From IMG/VR virus record IMGVR_UViG_3300031227_000250, positions 1-31,603 of that record: a stretch of 31,603 nt of DNA, one strand, 5' to 3'. Numbering within the stretch: the first letter of the stretch is position 1; each line of letters starts with the position of its first letter. Position numbers and translations under genes: made by a program. Under the pieces are notes generated by a model. The model did no database searches, was not told the DNA's origin, and saw only the letters and a list, made by a program, of their open reading frames with translations. Positions 1 to 6,516 of the stretch are shown in pieces. This stretch comes from a virus.

Positions 1-448
1 CAGCTTCATCACATCCCCCTTTCTCGGCGGCGCGGAGTGCCTCTTGTAACACGCAATTCGACTTACATGGGTCGCGTGGTTGGTCATCCCCACTGCAATA
101 GAGCACCGCTCCGCATCCGGCACACCAGCCCACTCCGCTGTAATCGCGCCTCTCGTGCGAAAGTTTTGACAACAACCGGCGCAATAGGTCTTTCGACTCC
201 GCAATCCTCGCTCGGTCGGCGGCGATGGTGGCGAGAATCACACCTCTGCCAAATGAGACAGTCATGCCAGCTTCGGGGTCTTTCACCGACAACAAGCCCC
301 ACGTTGAACCCTTGCACGGTTCCCCATCACGCAGAATCTCAATCATATCATCCGTCAGCGGCACGGGACCGGCTTTATCCATCTGCTCAATCTCCAATTC
401 AGCATTGCGGATTAGCACATCATCGTGGGTTATTTCGCGTTCGGTCAT
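1..448 (-). CDS. Partial zinc-ribbon phage protein, runs off the left edge
   Basis: I read this frame directly: ATG at 448 and no stop before base 1, so at least 149 residues with the C-terminus outside the window. The start overlaps the stop of the upstream gene in an ATGA arrangement (445-448), so translation is probably coupled. The N-terminal 100 residues are mixed helical with no motif I recognise. A cysteine cluster follows (C109, C112, C118, C128, C132 by my count) that looks like a zinc-binding ribbon. It is the last visible member of a run of small cysteine-rich proteins in the early-type block. A possible start with a GGGGG ribosome binding site for another gene lies in the last ten bases. 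Function unknown; a nucleic-acid-binding accessory role is only an inference from the zinc ribbon and the recombination neighbours. Confidence 0.75.
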   Translation of the reverse strand, partial: MTEREITHDDVLIRNAELEIEQMDKAGPVPLTDDMIEILRDGEPCKGSTWGLLSVKDPEAGMTVSFGRGVILATIAADRARIAESKDLLRRLLSKLSHERRDYSGVGWCAGCGAVLYCSGDDQPRDPCKSNCVLQEALRAAEKGGCDEA

Positions 449-840
449 TTCGCATCCTCCAGGTTAATTGCCCCAAGAACTCGGCAGCGGGATTTGGTGA
501 GTTCGGCATTGCAGAAGATACACCGCACTGTGTGTGTCCCGTCCCGTTCGGTCACGTTCATCGTATCCGATGGTTCACGCCAATCGTCGCACCCATCGCA
601 CATCAGGTCGCTCTCCATCCGCGTGACCCGCCACGCCTCGTTCTCCCCGGGGATGTCGCCGAAGATGTGTTTCACAAGAGACGAGTCTACCCCGTTGCCA
701 TAATGAATCTGCCACTCGCCCCCGGATATTGTAGGCTTACGTGTCGGCTTCAGGCCGGAATAAACGCGGATCAGCTGCCTGCTGTCTCCATTCTTGTCCC
801 TGCACAGCCACACGCGCCCCTCCGGAACCTTGTCAGACAT
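445..840 (-). CDS. Hypothetical phage protein with paired CxxC motifs
   Basis: A 131-residue protein. The ATG at 840 has an AGGAGG site about six bases upstream and overlaps the end of the preceding gene by eight bases. Two CxxC pairs (about residues 81-84 and 107-110) could bind one zinc ion. The segment before them, with WQIHYGNG and FGDIPGENEAW, looks beta-rich. It lies in a run of overlapping small genes downstream of the resolvase-like gene, which suggests early expression and a link to DNA replication or recombination, but that is inference from position. I do not recognise the family. Confidence 0.7.
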   Translation of the reverse strand: MSDKVPEGRVWLCRDKNGDSRQLIRVYSGLKPTRKPTISGGEWQIHYGNGVDSSLVKHIFGDIPGENEAWRVTRMESDLMCDGCDDWREPSDTMNVTERDGTHTVRCIFCNAELTKSRCRVLGAINLEDAK

Positions 841-1153
841 CGGTAGCCTCCTGTTCTTTAGTCAATAACCCGTCAGCCTCCCGCGCGTCCCAGTACATCC
901 GCGTCGGTTTCCCGTGTTGAATATCCTCAAAGCAAGTATAAGCCGTGATGAAATACGCCGTGCCATTCTGAGAGATCAACCAGGTCATGGCTTCCTCACC
1001 GGTTGAGTTGGCACTGCTTTCAAAGGTGCTCTCGATTAGCTCGACCTCATGAGTCTCACTCGGAGCGAACAAGGCATCCTTGCCGGTTTCGAGCAGGGGG
1101 ATACCTCGTTTGTCATGGTCGCTGGATCGTAGTGGTCGGGTGTGTAGGGTCAC
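833..1153 (-). CDS. Hypothetical small phage protein
   Basis: About 106 residues if it starts at the GTG at 1153, which overlaps the upstream stop as GTGA and has a GAAGGGGG site just before it. A longer frame from a TTG at 1171 is open but has no better site. The C-terminal half (TWLISQNGTAYFITAYTCFEDI) is beta-strand-like and the protein ends in an acidic, charged tail. No domain is recognised. Overlaps on both sides tie it to the same operon as the RuvC-like gene. Function unknown. Confidence 0.65.
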   Translation of the reverse strand: MTLHTRPLRSSDHDKRGIPLLETGKDALFAPSETHEVELIESTFESSANSTGEEAMTWLISQNGTAYFITAYTCFEDIQHGKPTRMYWDAREADGLLTKEQEATDV

Positions 1154-1746
1154 TTGGCCCCCTTCAGCCAACCCTCGGCCTTCTCACGTTCGCCGGCAAG
1201 CCATGCTACCCCCGCAGCCAGAGCATCATACGAGTGCCCTGTGAAGCCGTAGAGAGCTCCGGGGTTCTTCTTGGTCCCCTTGGCACTACAGCACGTTCCA
1301 GTCCCGTAGCGTTCATACATGGCCGCGTTGACCAGAGGCTTCTTGACGCTCGATCTCCCCGTCCAATACTTGTTGACTACCGGGCGTTCTATCAGGTGAA
1401 AATTCTCGTCGTAGTCGAATGCCTCTTGGAACCGCCCGATCCACCTACAGGTGTGGAATGTGCTCTGGCCCACACCTACCGCGTTCATTCTCTTGGTTGT
1501 GGGGTTCATGACCTGATAAAGCCTGAACCATTCACAGACGATGTGCCGGGGGCCATGCAGTTGCCACCGAGCCCCCTCTTCATTGATCTTACATAACCCA
1601 AAGGATTTGATATCCCAGAGCAGTTTGTCATTCTCATCATACCCCACCTTGCTCGGTATCCCCGTCTCGCTGTCAAGTATGCACCACCCGCTCTTGAACT
1701 GGCCCGGATCTATGCAAAGCAGGTTGCCTGTGATTGGCTTAGTCAT
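1150..1746 (-). CDS. RuvC-like Holliday-junction resolvase or RNase H-fold nuclease
   Basis: A 198-residue protein with an RNase H-type layout. The first strand carries CIDPGQFKSGW, the classic IDPG motif with a catalytic Asp (D13). A second acidic residue follows the hydrophobic strand HIVCEWF (E72), and a third lies in the C-terminal helix GHSYDALAAG (D174). This order and spacing fit phage RuvC-family resolvases, which cut branched DNA and often clear junctions before packaging. The ATG at 1746 overlaps the upstream stop as TGATG. It shares the operon with a YqaJ-type exonuclease and an annealing protein, which supports a recombination role. It could instead be another RNase H-fold nuclease; I am fairly sure of the fold and less sure of the exact substrate. 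Confidence 0.75.
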   Translation of the reverse strand: MTKPITGNLLCIDPGQFKSGWCILDSETGIPSKVGYDENDKLLWDIKSFGLCKINEEGARWQLHGPRHIVCEWFRLYQVMNPTTKRMNAVGVGQSTFHTCRWIGRFQEAFDYDENFHLIERPVVNKYWTGRSSVKKPLVNAAMYERYGTGTCCSAKGTKKNPGALYGFTGHSYDALAAGVAWLAGEREKAEGWLKGAK

Positions 1747-1964
1747 CACTTCTCCTCCGGCGTCTCAGTATTGTGAACGGTCACGTTATACCGCTTCCAG
1801 TCACGCAGATAACCCTTGCACCCACAGTAGGGGCAGGCTCTCCACGTTCGCTTCTCGACAGCATCACCCATCGACATCCCACGCTTCAGGTCATACGTCA
1901 CCGGCTTGCCACAGTTCCAGCACCAGTTGACAACCGTGTATTTTTTAGGCACTCGCTTAGTCAT
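1746..1964 (-). CDS. Small zinc-ribbon protein
   Basis: A 72-residue protein with two CxxC knuckles (C15/C18 and C44/C47) separated by a charged loop, the pattern of a rubredoxin-like zinc ribbon. Two ATGs stand in tandem (1967 and 1964). I chose 1964 because the GGGGGAG site is then about six bases away. The gene overlaps its upstream neighbour by eight bases and its stop overlaps the resolvase start. Such single-ribbon proteins are common in phage early regions and may bind nucleic acid or act as adaptors. No specific function can be given. Confidence 0.7.
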   Translation of the reverse strand: MTKRVPKKYTVVNWCWNCGKPVTYDLKRGMSMGDAVEKRTWRACPYCGCKGYLRDWKRYNVTVHNTETPEEK

Positions 1965-2241
1965 CATCTACTCCCCCTTCCTCAGACTCTACCTCGGCCG
2001 ATTTAAGACACTTCGCACAAAGCACCGATGTTTCCCCGCACTTGTCGCAGATGTGGCTCTGACACCCCTTCTCGACGTTGTGACAAGGCATAACGTGCCT
2101 GTTGCAGATCAGATGTGTGCAAACCCCGCATTCCACCATGTCTGAACGGTCAACGTGGACCTGGCAACAGTAGCAAGGGCTCTTGCCGGTATCCCGTGGG
2201 GTGATTGGGCGTTCGGGGATGTCATTCGGGTTGTTTGGCAT
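1957..2241 (-). CDS. Cysteine-rich RING/FYVE-like zinc-finger protein
   Basis: A 94-residue protein holding about 15 Cys and His residues between positions 23 and 78. These include CxxC (38, 41), then CxxH after four residues (46, 49), C53 or H54, C60, H63, and CxxC pairs at 65/68 and 75/78. This interleaved pattern resembles cross-brace zinc fingers (RING, FYVE, PHD or B-box). The C-terminus is acidic. The same CxxC-x4-CxxH core appears in the protein encoded at 5533-5802. The ATG at 2241 lies inside the end of the upstream gene, with a GGAAGGA site before it. A protein-protein or nucleic-acid adaptor role is possible, and no catalytic function is visible. Confidence 0.7.
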   Translation of the reverse strand: MPNNPNDIPERPITPRDTGKSPCYCCQVHVDRSDMVECGVCTHLICNRHVMPCHNVEKGCQSHICDKCGETSVLCAKCLKSAEVESEEGGVDDD

Positions 2242-2446
2242 CAGCTTTATCCTTCCGCTTTAGTTCCCTCTCCAACTGCTTCACCCGCTTCTGGATTGCC
2301 TCAAGGGTCTTGGCCGACAATGGACCAATCTCCTCTATCGCCTGTGCGAACACGGACTTTCTGCGTTCCGACCACTTCTTCATACAGGTCTGGCAGACTC
2401 GCTTGTTGGGCCATACATCCCGCCCACACTCTTTACACCTCGCCAT
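2222..2446 (-). CDS. Zinc-ribbon plus coiled-coil small protein
   Basis: A 74-residue protein. The first 24 residues hold two CxxC knuckles (C4/C7, C18/C21), and the rest is a strongly charged helix with a heptad-like pattern (IQKRVKQLERELKRKDK), so it may dimerise. The ATG at 2446 follows a GGAGGGG site. It ends 20 bases inside the next gene, so the two are probably translated together. It sits directly downstream of the annealing-protein gene and may be an accessory of DNA recombination or a small regulator; this is inferred from position only. Confidence 0.7.
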   Translation of the reverse strand: MARCKECGRDVWPNKRVCQTCMKKWSERRKSVFAQAIEEIGPLSAKTLEAIQKRVKQLERELKRKDKADAKQPE

Positions 2447-2462
2447 CACTCACCCCTCCGTG

Positions 2463-3632
2463 TTACAGGTCACCATACATATCGTTCTGCTCCTCGGTAG
2501 CACCGGTCGGCTCGGGTTCCTGCGTGGCCTGCCAGTCCTCATGCAACTTCTTGAGATTTCTCAGCACTACCGGGATAGCCTTGTCACTCACCTTGCCGAT
2601 GTCAGTCTTGCCGGGGAGCTCAACACCCTCGTTCTTCCCAGTCTTGGGAGTCCATGCTGTTGCCTTTGCAAGCATCCCCGTAGCCTTCTCAACATCCCCG
2701 GAGGCCATTTCCATCAGCAAGTCCCACGCCTCGTTACGCAAGTCGATGGAGGATTTCTTCTCGGAATCGGCAGGCTGGGGCTCGGGCTTCTGGGGAGCCA
2801 ACTTGCCGGCCAGAGTCTCAGTGGCAGTCTTGCCAGCCTCGGGCTTCACAGCGTCCTGCTTGAAGAAGGAATCCCGTGAACCCATGTTGTCCTTGATGGA
2901 GGTGTAGATTTGGCGCAACCTCACCAGCTCGGTCTCGCTGATGGTGTCCACGACATGACCGACACGCTTCTCGATCATCTCCTGATTAACACCGAAGTCG
3001 ACGAATGCCAACACCATGCTACGGATACGGTCGATCAGCAGTTCCTTGCTACCGCTTTTCATGGTCTTCTCACACTGGTCGACGGCATCTTCCTGAACGT
3101 CCAGAGGGATCATAGCCAGAATGCACGCACGTTTCCGTCGAGCACCCATGTTGGCGATGTGTTCGTAGATGTCACGGTCGCTTTCCAGGCGAACCTTCTT
3201 CAGCACGCCATCATGCTTGACTTCTCTGAAGTGGGGGATTGTGAATATCTTGGTCTCCCGTGTGTTGGTTTGCATGTCCCAGCAATACGCCTGCACCACC
3301 GACTCACGGGCTTTGCGCTCAAGCTCGACCAACCCAGAGTCACAGTTGCCCCAGTTCCGCACCAGCACCTCAGCAAGCCGAATCGACGGACCTTTGACCG
3401 TGGAGTTCCCGCGCGGATACGCGTACATCGCGTTTTCGGCCAAACCTTTGCGCTGACATGCCGTCATAATGGCATTATAAGCAGCAGTCTCATCCCGTGG
3501 GAACTGCTTCGCCATCAGGACACTAGCCTGCACCTGTGCTGAAGCTCGACTAGCCTCAACTGCCATCGGGCCCTGCTTTGCAACTGCATGGTCCGCATCG
3601 TTACCTGTTCTCGCTAGTGGATTCTCGCTCAT
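2463..3632 (-). CDS. Single-strand annealing recombinase-like protein (RecT/Erf-like role)
   Basis: A 389-residue protein from the ATG at 3632, which overlaps the upstream stop as ATGA and has an AAAGGA site. The N-terminal half carries a pattern I associate with a widespread phage recombination protein: AKQFPRDE near residue 41, then a helix ending in ACQRKGLAE, AYPRG near 71, GPSIRLAE near 81 and NWGN near 93. NMGARRKRACILAMIP and VDQCEKT follow. The C-terminal 100 residues are Pro/Glu-rich and probably flexible. It lies two genes after a YqaJ-type exonuclease, the usual partner of phage single-strand annealing proteins, so an annealing role is likely. I cannot place it firmly in RecT, Erf or another superfamily from the sequence alone. 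Confidence 0.7.
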   Translation of the reverse strand: MSENPLARTGNDADHAVAKQGPMAVEASRASAQVQASVLMAKQFPRDETAAYNAIMTACQRKGLAENAMYAYPRGNSTVKGPSIRLAEVLVRNWGNCDSGLVELERKARESVVQAYCWDMQTNTRETKIFTIPHFREVKHDGVLKKVRLESDRDIYEHIANMGARRKRACILAMIPLDVQEDAVDQCEKTMKSGSKELLIDRIRSMVLAFVDFGVNQEMIEKRVGHVVDTISETELVRLRQIYTSIKDNMGSRDSFFKQDAVKPEAGKTATETLAGKLAPQKPEPQPADSEKKSSIDLRNEAWDLLMEMASGDVEKATGMLAKATAWTPKTGKNEGVELPGKTDIGKVSDKAIPVVLRNLKKLHEDWQATQEPEPTGATEEQNDMYGDL

Positions 3633-4006
3633 GATTCGTCCTTTCGTTTGATGGTGAATTCGTTGCAAAGAAAGTCGGCTAGCGGCAACGACGATGCGCT
3701 ATACAGTTGAATCGCCTGACGCACTGCATCCTCGATGGGCAACTCGGGCTTCGGGTAGATCTGGACGCCGTCGCGGTCGACGCGCTCCGCCTTAGCGCAG
3801 AATTCTCCTCTCGTCGTGACGTGCTCATCGAGGCAATTATACGGAGTAAAGACAACCAACAACCCCGTTATAGCCACTACCGTAGCGGTCCCGTGTATGC
3901 TCCCGTTCACCGTGACTGTGGCGTCATTAGACCCCTGAACACAAGCGGCAACGGCACCAGCAAGCCTCACCTCGTCTCCCAGTCTCAATTCCGGTATCTC
4001 GCTCAT
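3629..4006 (-). CDS. Hypothetical protein between exonuclease and annealing gene
   Basis: A 125-residue protein joined by ATGA overlaps to the exonuclease gene upstream and the annealing-protein gene downstream, so all three are probably made together. The first 80 residues look like a small beta-barrel (RLGDEVRLAG, then GTATVVAITGLLVVFT), resembling SH3- or KOW-like folds. The C-terminal 40 residues are helical. I do not recognise a family. The position suggests it works with the recombination pair, for example as a DNA-binding or inhibitory accessory, but nothing in the sequence proves that. Confidence 0.65.
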   Translation of the reverse strand: MSEIPELRLGDEVRLAGAVAACVQGSNDATVTVNGSIHGTATVVAITGLLVVFTPYNCLDEHVTTRGEFCAKAERVDRDGVQIYPKPELPIEDAVRQAIQLYSASSLPLADFLCNEFTIKRKDES

Positions 4007-4944
4007 TTTGTCACCTTCACTTTCTTAAATCGACATACCCGAAATACCGTCTTGGGCTTTGTGTAGTTCTCCACGATAGCCTGATGGGACTCGGGATGGT
4101 CCTCAGCATACGCCTTCAAGTCCAAGCCTCCCGCACGGGACTGTTCAAAAAAAGTTATCTCGCCCATAGTGGGGCTCACACCGCTCTCAGCGTCACCAAG
4201 GAGGGCAATCAGAGCAGACTTGGCATCGGCAGCGTCATCCTTCGTGATCTTTGCAATGTCGTTCAAGGTGCGCCACTTGCTGATCGCCTCATCAGACACC
4301 TGCACCACCTTGTTAGGCTGACGCTTGATGAACTTCAGAATCTTCGCGCTCGGAGCGATGTCTTCAGGCGGAATGTCCTTCTTGACATGGTTCTCCCAGA
4401 AGTCCACGCCACGCTCAACGATGATGTCGATGACGTCCTGATTACGAGGGATGTCATACAACACAAACCCACGCCCACCCAACAAGGCAGCGAGGTAGCC
4501 ACGATCAGCTTCCGTGCAGAGCATATGAGTCTGGCACTGTGCGTTGTGCATGTCGGGAACCTGGTCACTACCATCATCGCCCCAACTCTCAGGCTGGAAC
4601 AGGGGGCCGAGGATACCACTGGTCTTGATCTCCAGAGGCTCACCAGTCGACTTGACGATAGCATCCACGATGCTCATGATGGGCAGTCCCTTCGCACGGC
4701 GGGGCTGATTCTGAGTGACCTTACCGAGCCGGTGAGAAGCCCAGTTAATGACACTGGGTTCGACTTCGTTACCGACTATGACAGCCTGATTGTCCTCCAT
4801 GCTATCGTCGGGTTCGAGCTTGCCGGTCTTGTCCAGCCAGAGATCGTACGCGTTCTTCCACGGGTTGAGTCCCAAGAGTGTCGGGATGTCAGAGCCTCCC
4901 AAACGGGTGCGTCTTTCTTCAAGCTGAGTTTTTGTTATCGGCAT
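4003..4944 (-). CDS. YqaJ-type viral recombinase exonuclease
   Basis: A 313-residue protein of the YqaJ / lambda-exonuclease-like family, which resects double-stranded DNA ends to give single strands for annealing. The N-terminal signature RLGGSDIPTLLGLNPWKNAYDLW (residues about 15-37) is typical. GNEVEP gives the first acidic residue (E60). A catalytic Asp follows in IVDAIV (D94), then the ExK motif in PLEIKTSG (E105, K107). NAQCQTHML near 134-142 matches the conserved Gln helix. I chose the ATG at 4944, after an AAGGACAAGAAGG stretch, over the longer frame from 5022 because the family signature begins soon after it. The downstream annealing-type gene makes a standard two-component phage recombination system. 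Confidence 0.88.
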   Translation of the reverse strand: MPITKTQLEERRTRLGGSDIPTLLGLNPWKNAYDLWLDKTGKLEPDDSMEDNQAVIVGNEVEPSVINWASHRLGKVTQNQPRRAKGLPIMSIVDAIVKSTGEPLEIKTSGILGPLFQPESWGDDGSDQVPDMHNAQCQTHMLCTEADRGYLAALLGGRGFVLYDIPRNQDVIDIIVERGVDFWENHVKKDIPPEDIAPSAKILKFIKRQPNKVVQVSDEAISKWRTLNDIAKITKDDAADAKSALIALLGDAESGVSPTMGEITFFEQSRAGGLDLKAYAEDHPESHQAIVENYTKPKTVFRVCRFKKVKVTK

Positions 4945-5209
4945 CCTTCTTGTCCTTTCGTATGGGCTTTCGGCTTCTTGGGGGTCCAATAATCCGTGAT
5001 ATGTGTTCGGAAAGGTTATCAAAGCATTCCGGCCCCGAGGCTTCTAGCCCGGCAATGACATTGGTAAAGAGTAGGGCAACCTCGCAAGAATCAGGAGGGG
5101 TCTCGGACTCCAGCAGGCGATTCAGCGCAATAATAGGTCGGAGCTTTGAGGCGAACTGATCCTTATGCCCAGCGGCTACAGCTATTTCCAAAATGTGCTT
5201 GTCGCTCAT
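4919..5209 (-). CDS. Hypothetical small helical protein
   Basis: A 96-residue protein, mostly helical, with a basic, lysine-rich tail (RKPIRKDKKD). The ATG at 5209 overlaps the upstream stop as TGATG, with AAAGGAAG before it. It overlaps the exonuclease gene by 26 bases. No motif is recognised. Tight coupling to the exonuclease suggests an early role, possibly DNA-related given the basic tail. Confidence 0.6.
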   Translation of the reverse strand: MSDKHILEIAVAAGHKDQFASKLRPIIALNRLLESETPPDSCEVALLFTNVIAGLEASGPECFDNLSEHISRIIGPPRSRKPIRKDKKDADNKNSA

Positions 5210-5442
5210 CACTTCACTTCCTTTCTGAGCTTCGCATTGCTCTTCGATAGAAACTTATCCACGGCCTTTTTATACAAGCCCGTAGGCGTGCTCTCACCAG
5301 CCATCCAGCCCGGCAAGGATCTGTCAGAGATATTAGGATCTATCATCTTGGCGGTGAATGGCAGGGTCCACTGCTTATCGAGGCGTTTGAGCGACTGCCA
5401 CTTTCTTGTCAGCAACTTCGGGTATGGATTTTTTCTTTTCAT
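5209..5442 (-). CDS. Hypothetical small basic protein
   Basis: A 77-residue, lysine-rich protein. The ATG at 5442 has a GGAAAGG site about six bases upstream. Its first 68 bases overlap, in a different frame, the end of the conserved small gene at 5375-5533. It ends in a TGATG overlap with the next gene. It is basic throughout and has no cysteines. Family and function are unknown; the good start signal and coupling on the downstream side support it as real. Confidence 0.6.
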   Translation of the reverse strand: MKRKNPYPKLLTRKWQSLKRLDKQWTLPFTAKMIDPNISDRSLPGWMAGESTPTGLYKKAVDKFLSKSNAKLRKEVK

Positions 5443-5533
5443 GCGATGCCTTTCCGAATGCTAATGCGTGGTTTGAGTCCCACTGCTCCTGCGATATGCA
5501 CATCGGTCTTGTCTTGCTACCCTTGCCGGCCAT
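5375..5533 (-). CDS. Conserved small phage protein (GKGSKxRP type)
   Basis: I found this 52-residue frame by reading the gap after the zinc-finger gene. It starts at the ATG overlapping the upstream stop (TAATG at 5531-5535) and stops at TAA (5375-5377). The sequence opens with MAGKGSKTRP and continues with QEQWDSNHALAFGK. This matches a short protein I know from many phages: GKG(D/S)K.RP, then an aromatic-rich stretch ending in FGK. Its function is unknown in the family. It would be missed by a length cut-off, and it overlaps the next gene by 68 bases in another frame. Confidence 0.75.
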   Translation of the reverse strand: MAGKGSKTRPMCISQEQWDSNHALAFGKASHEKKKSIPEVADKKVAVAQTPR

Positions 5534-5802
5534 TACTCATCGCCCTCGGTGGTAGCTTCCTCGCTCTTCTGAAGATCCTTGACACACTTCGGGCAGGCCC
5601 AGCAGTTCTCTTCCTGGTCGATGCACTCCATGTGTTCGGGGCAGAAAGCCTTGTGGCAGAGTTCGCAGCGCTCAGGGGATTCTGGGTCGTTGAAGTTCCC
5701 GCACACCGGACACTTGATATTGCCATCTTCGTCGATGTCGTCAACAACCTTCTCGGGCTCTTCACCAAAGATGTTCTGGTTGCTGGTATCCGGTTCGCTC
5801 AT
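5533..5802 (-). CDS. Cysteine-rich RING/FYVE-like zinc-finger protein, first gene of the early block
   Basis: An 89-residue protein. The ATG at 5802 has an AAGGGAG site five bases upstream; a longer frame from 5883 lacks one. Zinc-ligand pairs are CPVC (31, 34), CELC (46, 49), C54/H57, C60, C67, C70 and C73. The layout resembles a zinc ribbon followed by a cross-brace finger, much like the protein at 1957-2241. Both ends are very acidic. It is the first gene after a 284-base gap that carries a candidate promoter, so it probably heads the operon that runs to the left edge. Function unknown. Confidence 0.7.
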   Translation of the reverse strand: MSEPDTSNQNIFGEEPEKVVDDIDEDGNIKCPVCGNFNDPESPERCELCHKAFCPEHMECIDQEENCWACPKCVKDLQKSEEATTEGDE

Positions 5803-5854
5803 GCTAACTCCCTTCCAGTAAAAGTTAAGTGTCCCGTCCTGCGTCACTGATGTA

Positions 5855-5883
5855 ACCCTACCATGCGTCATGCAGGGATGCAA
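5855..5883 (-). promoter_or_regulatory. Candidate sigma70-like promoter for the early-type block
   Basis: On the minus strand, TTGCAT (5883-5878) and TAGGGT (5860-5855) are separated by 17 bases. An A/T-rich stretch (AATATATAGA) lies upstream of the -35 box. Predicted transcription would begin near 5848, about 45 bases before the ATG at 5802. The -10 box is a weak match (3 of 6), so this is tentative. ATGCA/CATGC repeats overlap the region and could be operator half-sites. Confidence 0.35.
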
Positions 5884-6006
5884 GAGGAAAGTCTATATAT
5901 TTCTCATGCAACCTCGCATGGCCGCTAGAGGAGCAAGGTTATCTTGTTGCTCTTGCTGCTGTTACAGCTTCGGCGTGGGAGAATAATATTTACTCTGTAC
6001 AGCAAG

Positions 6007-6066
6007 GAGGCCGGGATATAACCCAGTCGGAAGGGTGAGTTCTACCTGAGTTATTCAACCGGCCTC
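6007..6066 (-). other. tRNA-Gly-like degenerate element within an 8-bp inverted repeat
   Basis: The perfect arms GAGGCCGG (6066-6059) and CCGGCCTC (6014-6007) enclose 44 bases. Read on the minus strand the interior resembles a tRNA with a deletion: a D-loop-like CAGGTAGAAC, then CACCCTTCC (the 5' half of an anticodon arm with anticodon TCC, glycine), then a T-arm-like GGGTTATATCCC and an acceptor end GGCC-TCC. The 3' half of the anticodon stem and the variable loop seem to be missing (about 13 bases), and the D stem pairs poorly. It is therefore a relic or a tRNA mimic rather than a standard tRNA, or simply a structured terminator-like element. Confidence 0.35.
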
Positions 6067-6086
6067 AACTTGCAACTTCGCGCAGG

Positions 6087-6287
6087 CTATTTCTTCTTCT
6101 TGGGCGTTATCCCGCTCTTGGTAATTCCCGCCCGTATTGCACCGGCAGTCACCGCTGCCCAGATTGCCGCAATGGCTTCGGTCAGAGTCAAAGCATCCTC
6201 AGACCAACCAACGATGGCGGCTATGATAGCAGCTACCATCAACAGGTACGCCTTCTTGCCAGATAGAAAGTCCTTGATCTTACCCAT
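6087..6287 (-). CDS. Small two-helix membrane protein, holin-like
   Basis: A 66-residue protein. I chose the ATG at 6287 because the AAGGAG site lies seven bases upstream; the longer frame begins at a TTG and would place that site inside the gene. A short basic N-terminus (KIKDFLSGKK) is followed by a hydrophobic helix (about residues 13-28). A second hydrophobic stretch (about 36-53) ends in IRAGITK, and the tail is KKKK. Small phage membrane proteins with this layout are often found in lysis cassettes and called holins. Its neighbours (lipoprotein, possible inner-membrane spanin) fit that reading, but holin activity is not shown by sequence. Confidence 0.6.
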   Translation of the reverse strand: MGKIKDFLSGKKAYLLMVAAIIAAIVGWSEDALTLTEAIAAIWAAVTAGAIRAGITKSGITPKKKK

Positions 6288-6288
6288 C

Positions 6289-6516
6289 TCAATCTCCTTC
6301 AATAGAGTTAGCTGCCGCTTCCGACAACAGTATGTAACTTCCCTTGTCCATTATCACCAACTCCCTTCCTGTCTTGTTCTCAAACACCTCACCAGGCTTC
6401 ACAAAGGACACCGTCTCACTTTCCGTTAGCACTACGAGCACGCTGTCTCTTGAGCAGCCTGATAAGCTCGGCGTGATACTCACTAGCAGCAAGCTCATCA
6501 CCATCAAGTATCGCAT
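6289..6516 (-). CDS. Phage lipoprotein, outer-spanin (Rz1)-like candidate
   Basis: A 75-residue protein with a clear lipoprotein signal: basic start MRY, a hydrophobic core, then the lipobox LSGC with the lipidated Cys at about position 21. The mature part, about 55 residues, is beta-like. I chose the ATG at 6516; a TTG-started frame from 6543 and an internal ATG at 6504 are alternatives. Its first 101 bases overlap the preceding gene in another frame, as in many Rz/Rz1 spanin pairs. The mature part is not proline-rich, so the spanin role is only possible. A lipidated outer-membrane protein would imply a Gram-negative host. Confidence 0.6.
   Translation of the reverse strand: MRYLMVMSLLLVSITPSLSGCSRDSVLVVLTESETVSFVKPGEVFENKTGRELVIMDKGSYILLSEAAANSIEGD

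Larger units (their letters stand above)
5803..6086. other. Intergenic region between lysis-like and early-type blocks
   Basis: This 284-base gap has no credible gene on either strand. It contains an 8-bp inverted repeat around a tRNA-like sequence (6007-6066), a 6-bp stem-loop (5931-5952: GAGCAA / TTGCTC, 10-base loop, no T run), several ATGCA/CATGC repeats (5862-5920) and a candidate leftward promoter (5855-5883). It most likely ends one transcript and starts another. No clear intrinsic terminator with a T tract was found. Confidence 0.5.

Noticed and set aside
2205-2879. Long plus-strand open frame opposite the annealing-protein gene
   Set aside because: It is an antisense shadow with Leu/Ser-rich, low-information sequence and no start signal; the minus-strand genes have motifs and coupled starts.
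5931-5952. Stem-loop GAGCAA / TTGCTC as an intrinsic terminator
   Set aside because: The stem is only six pairs and no T run follows in either direction.
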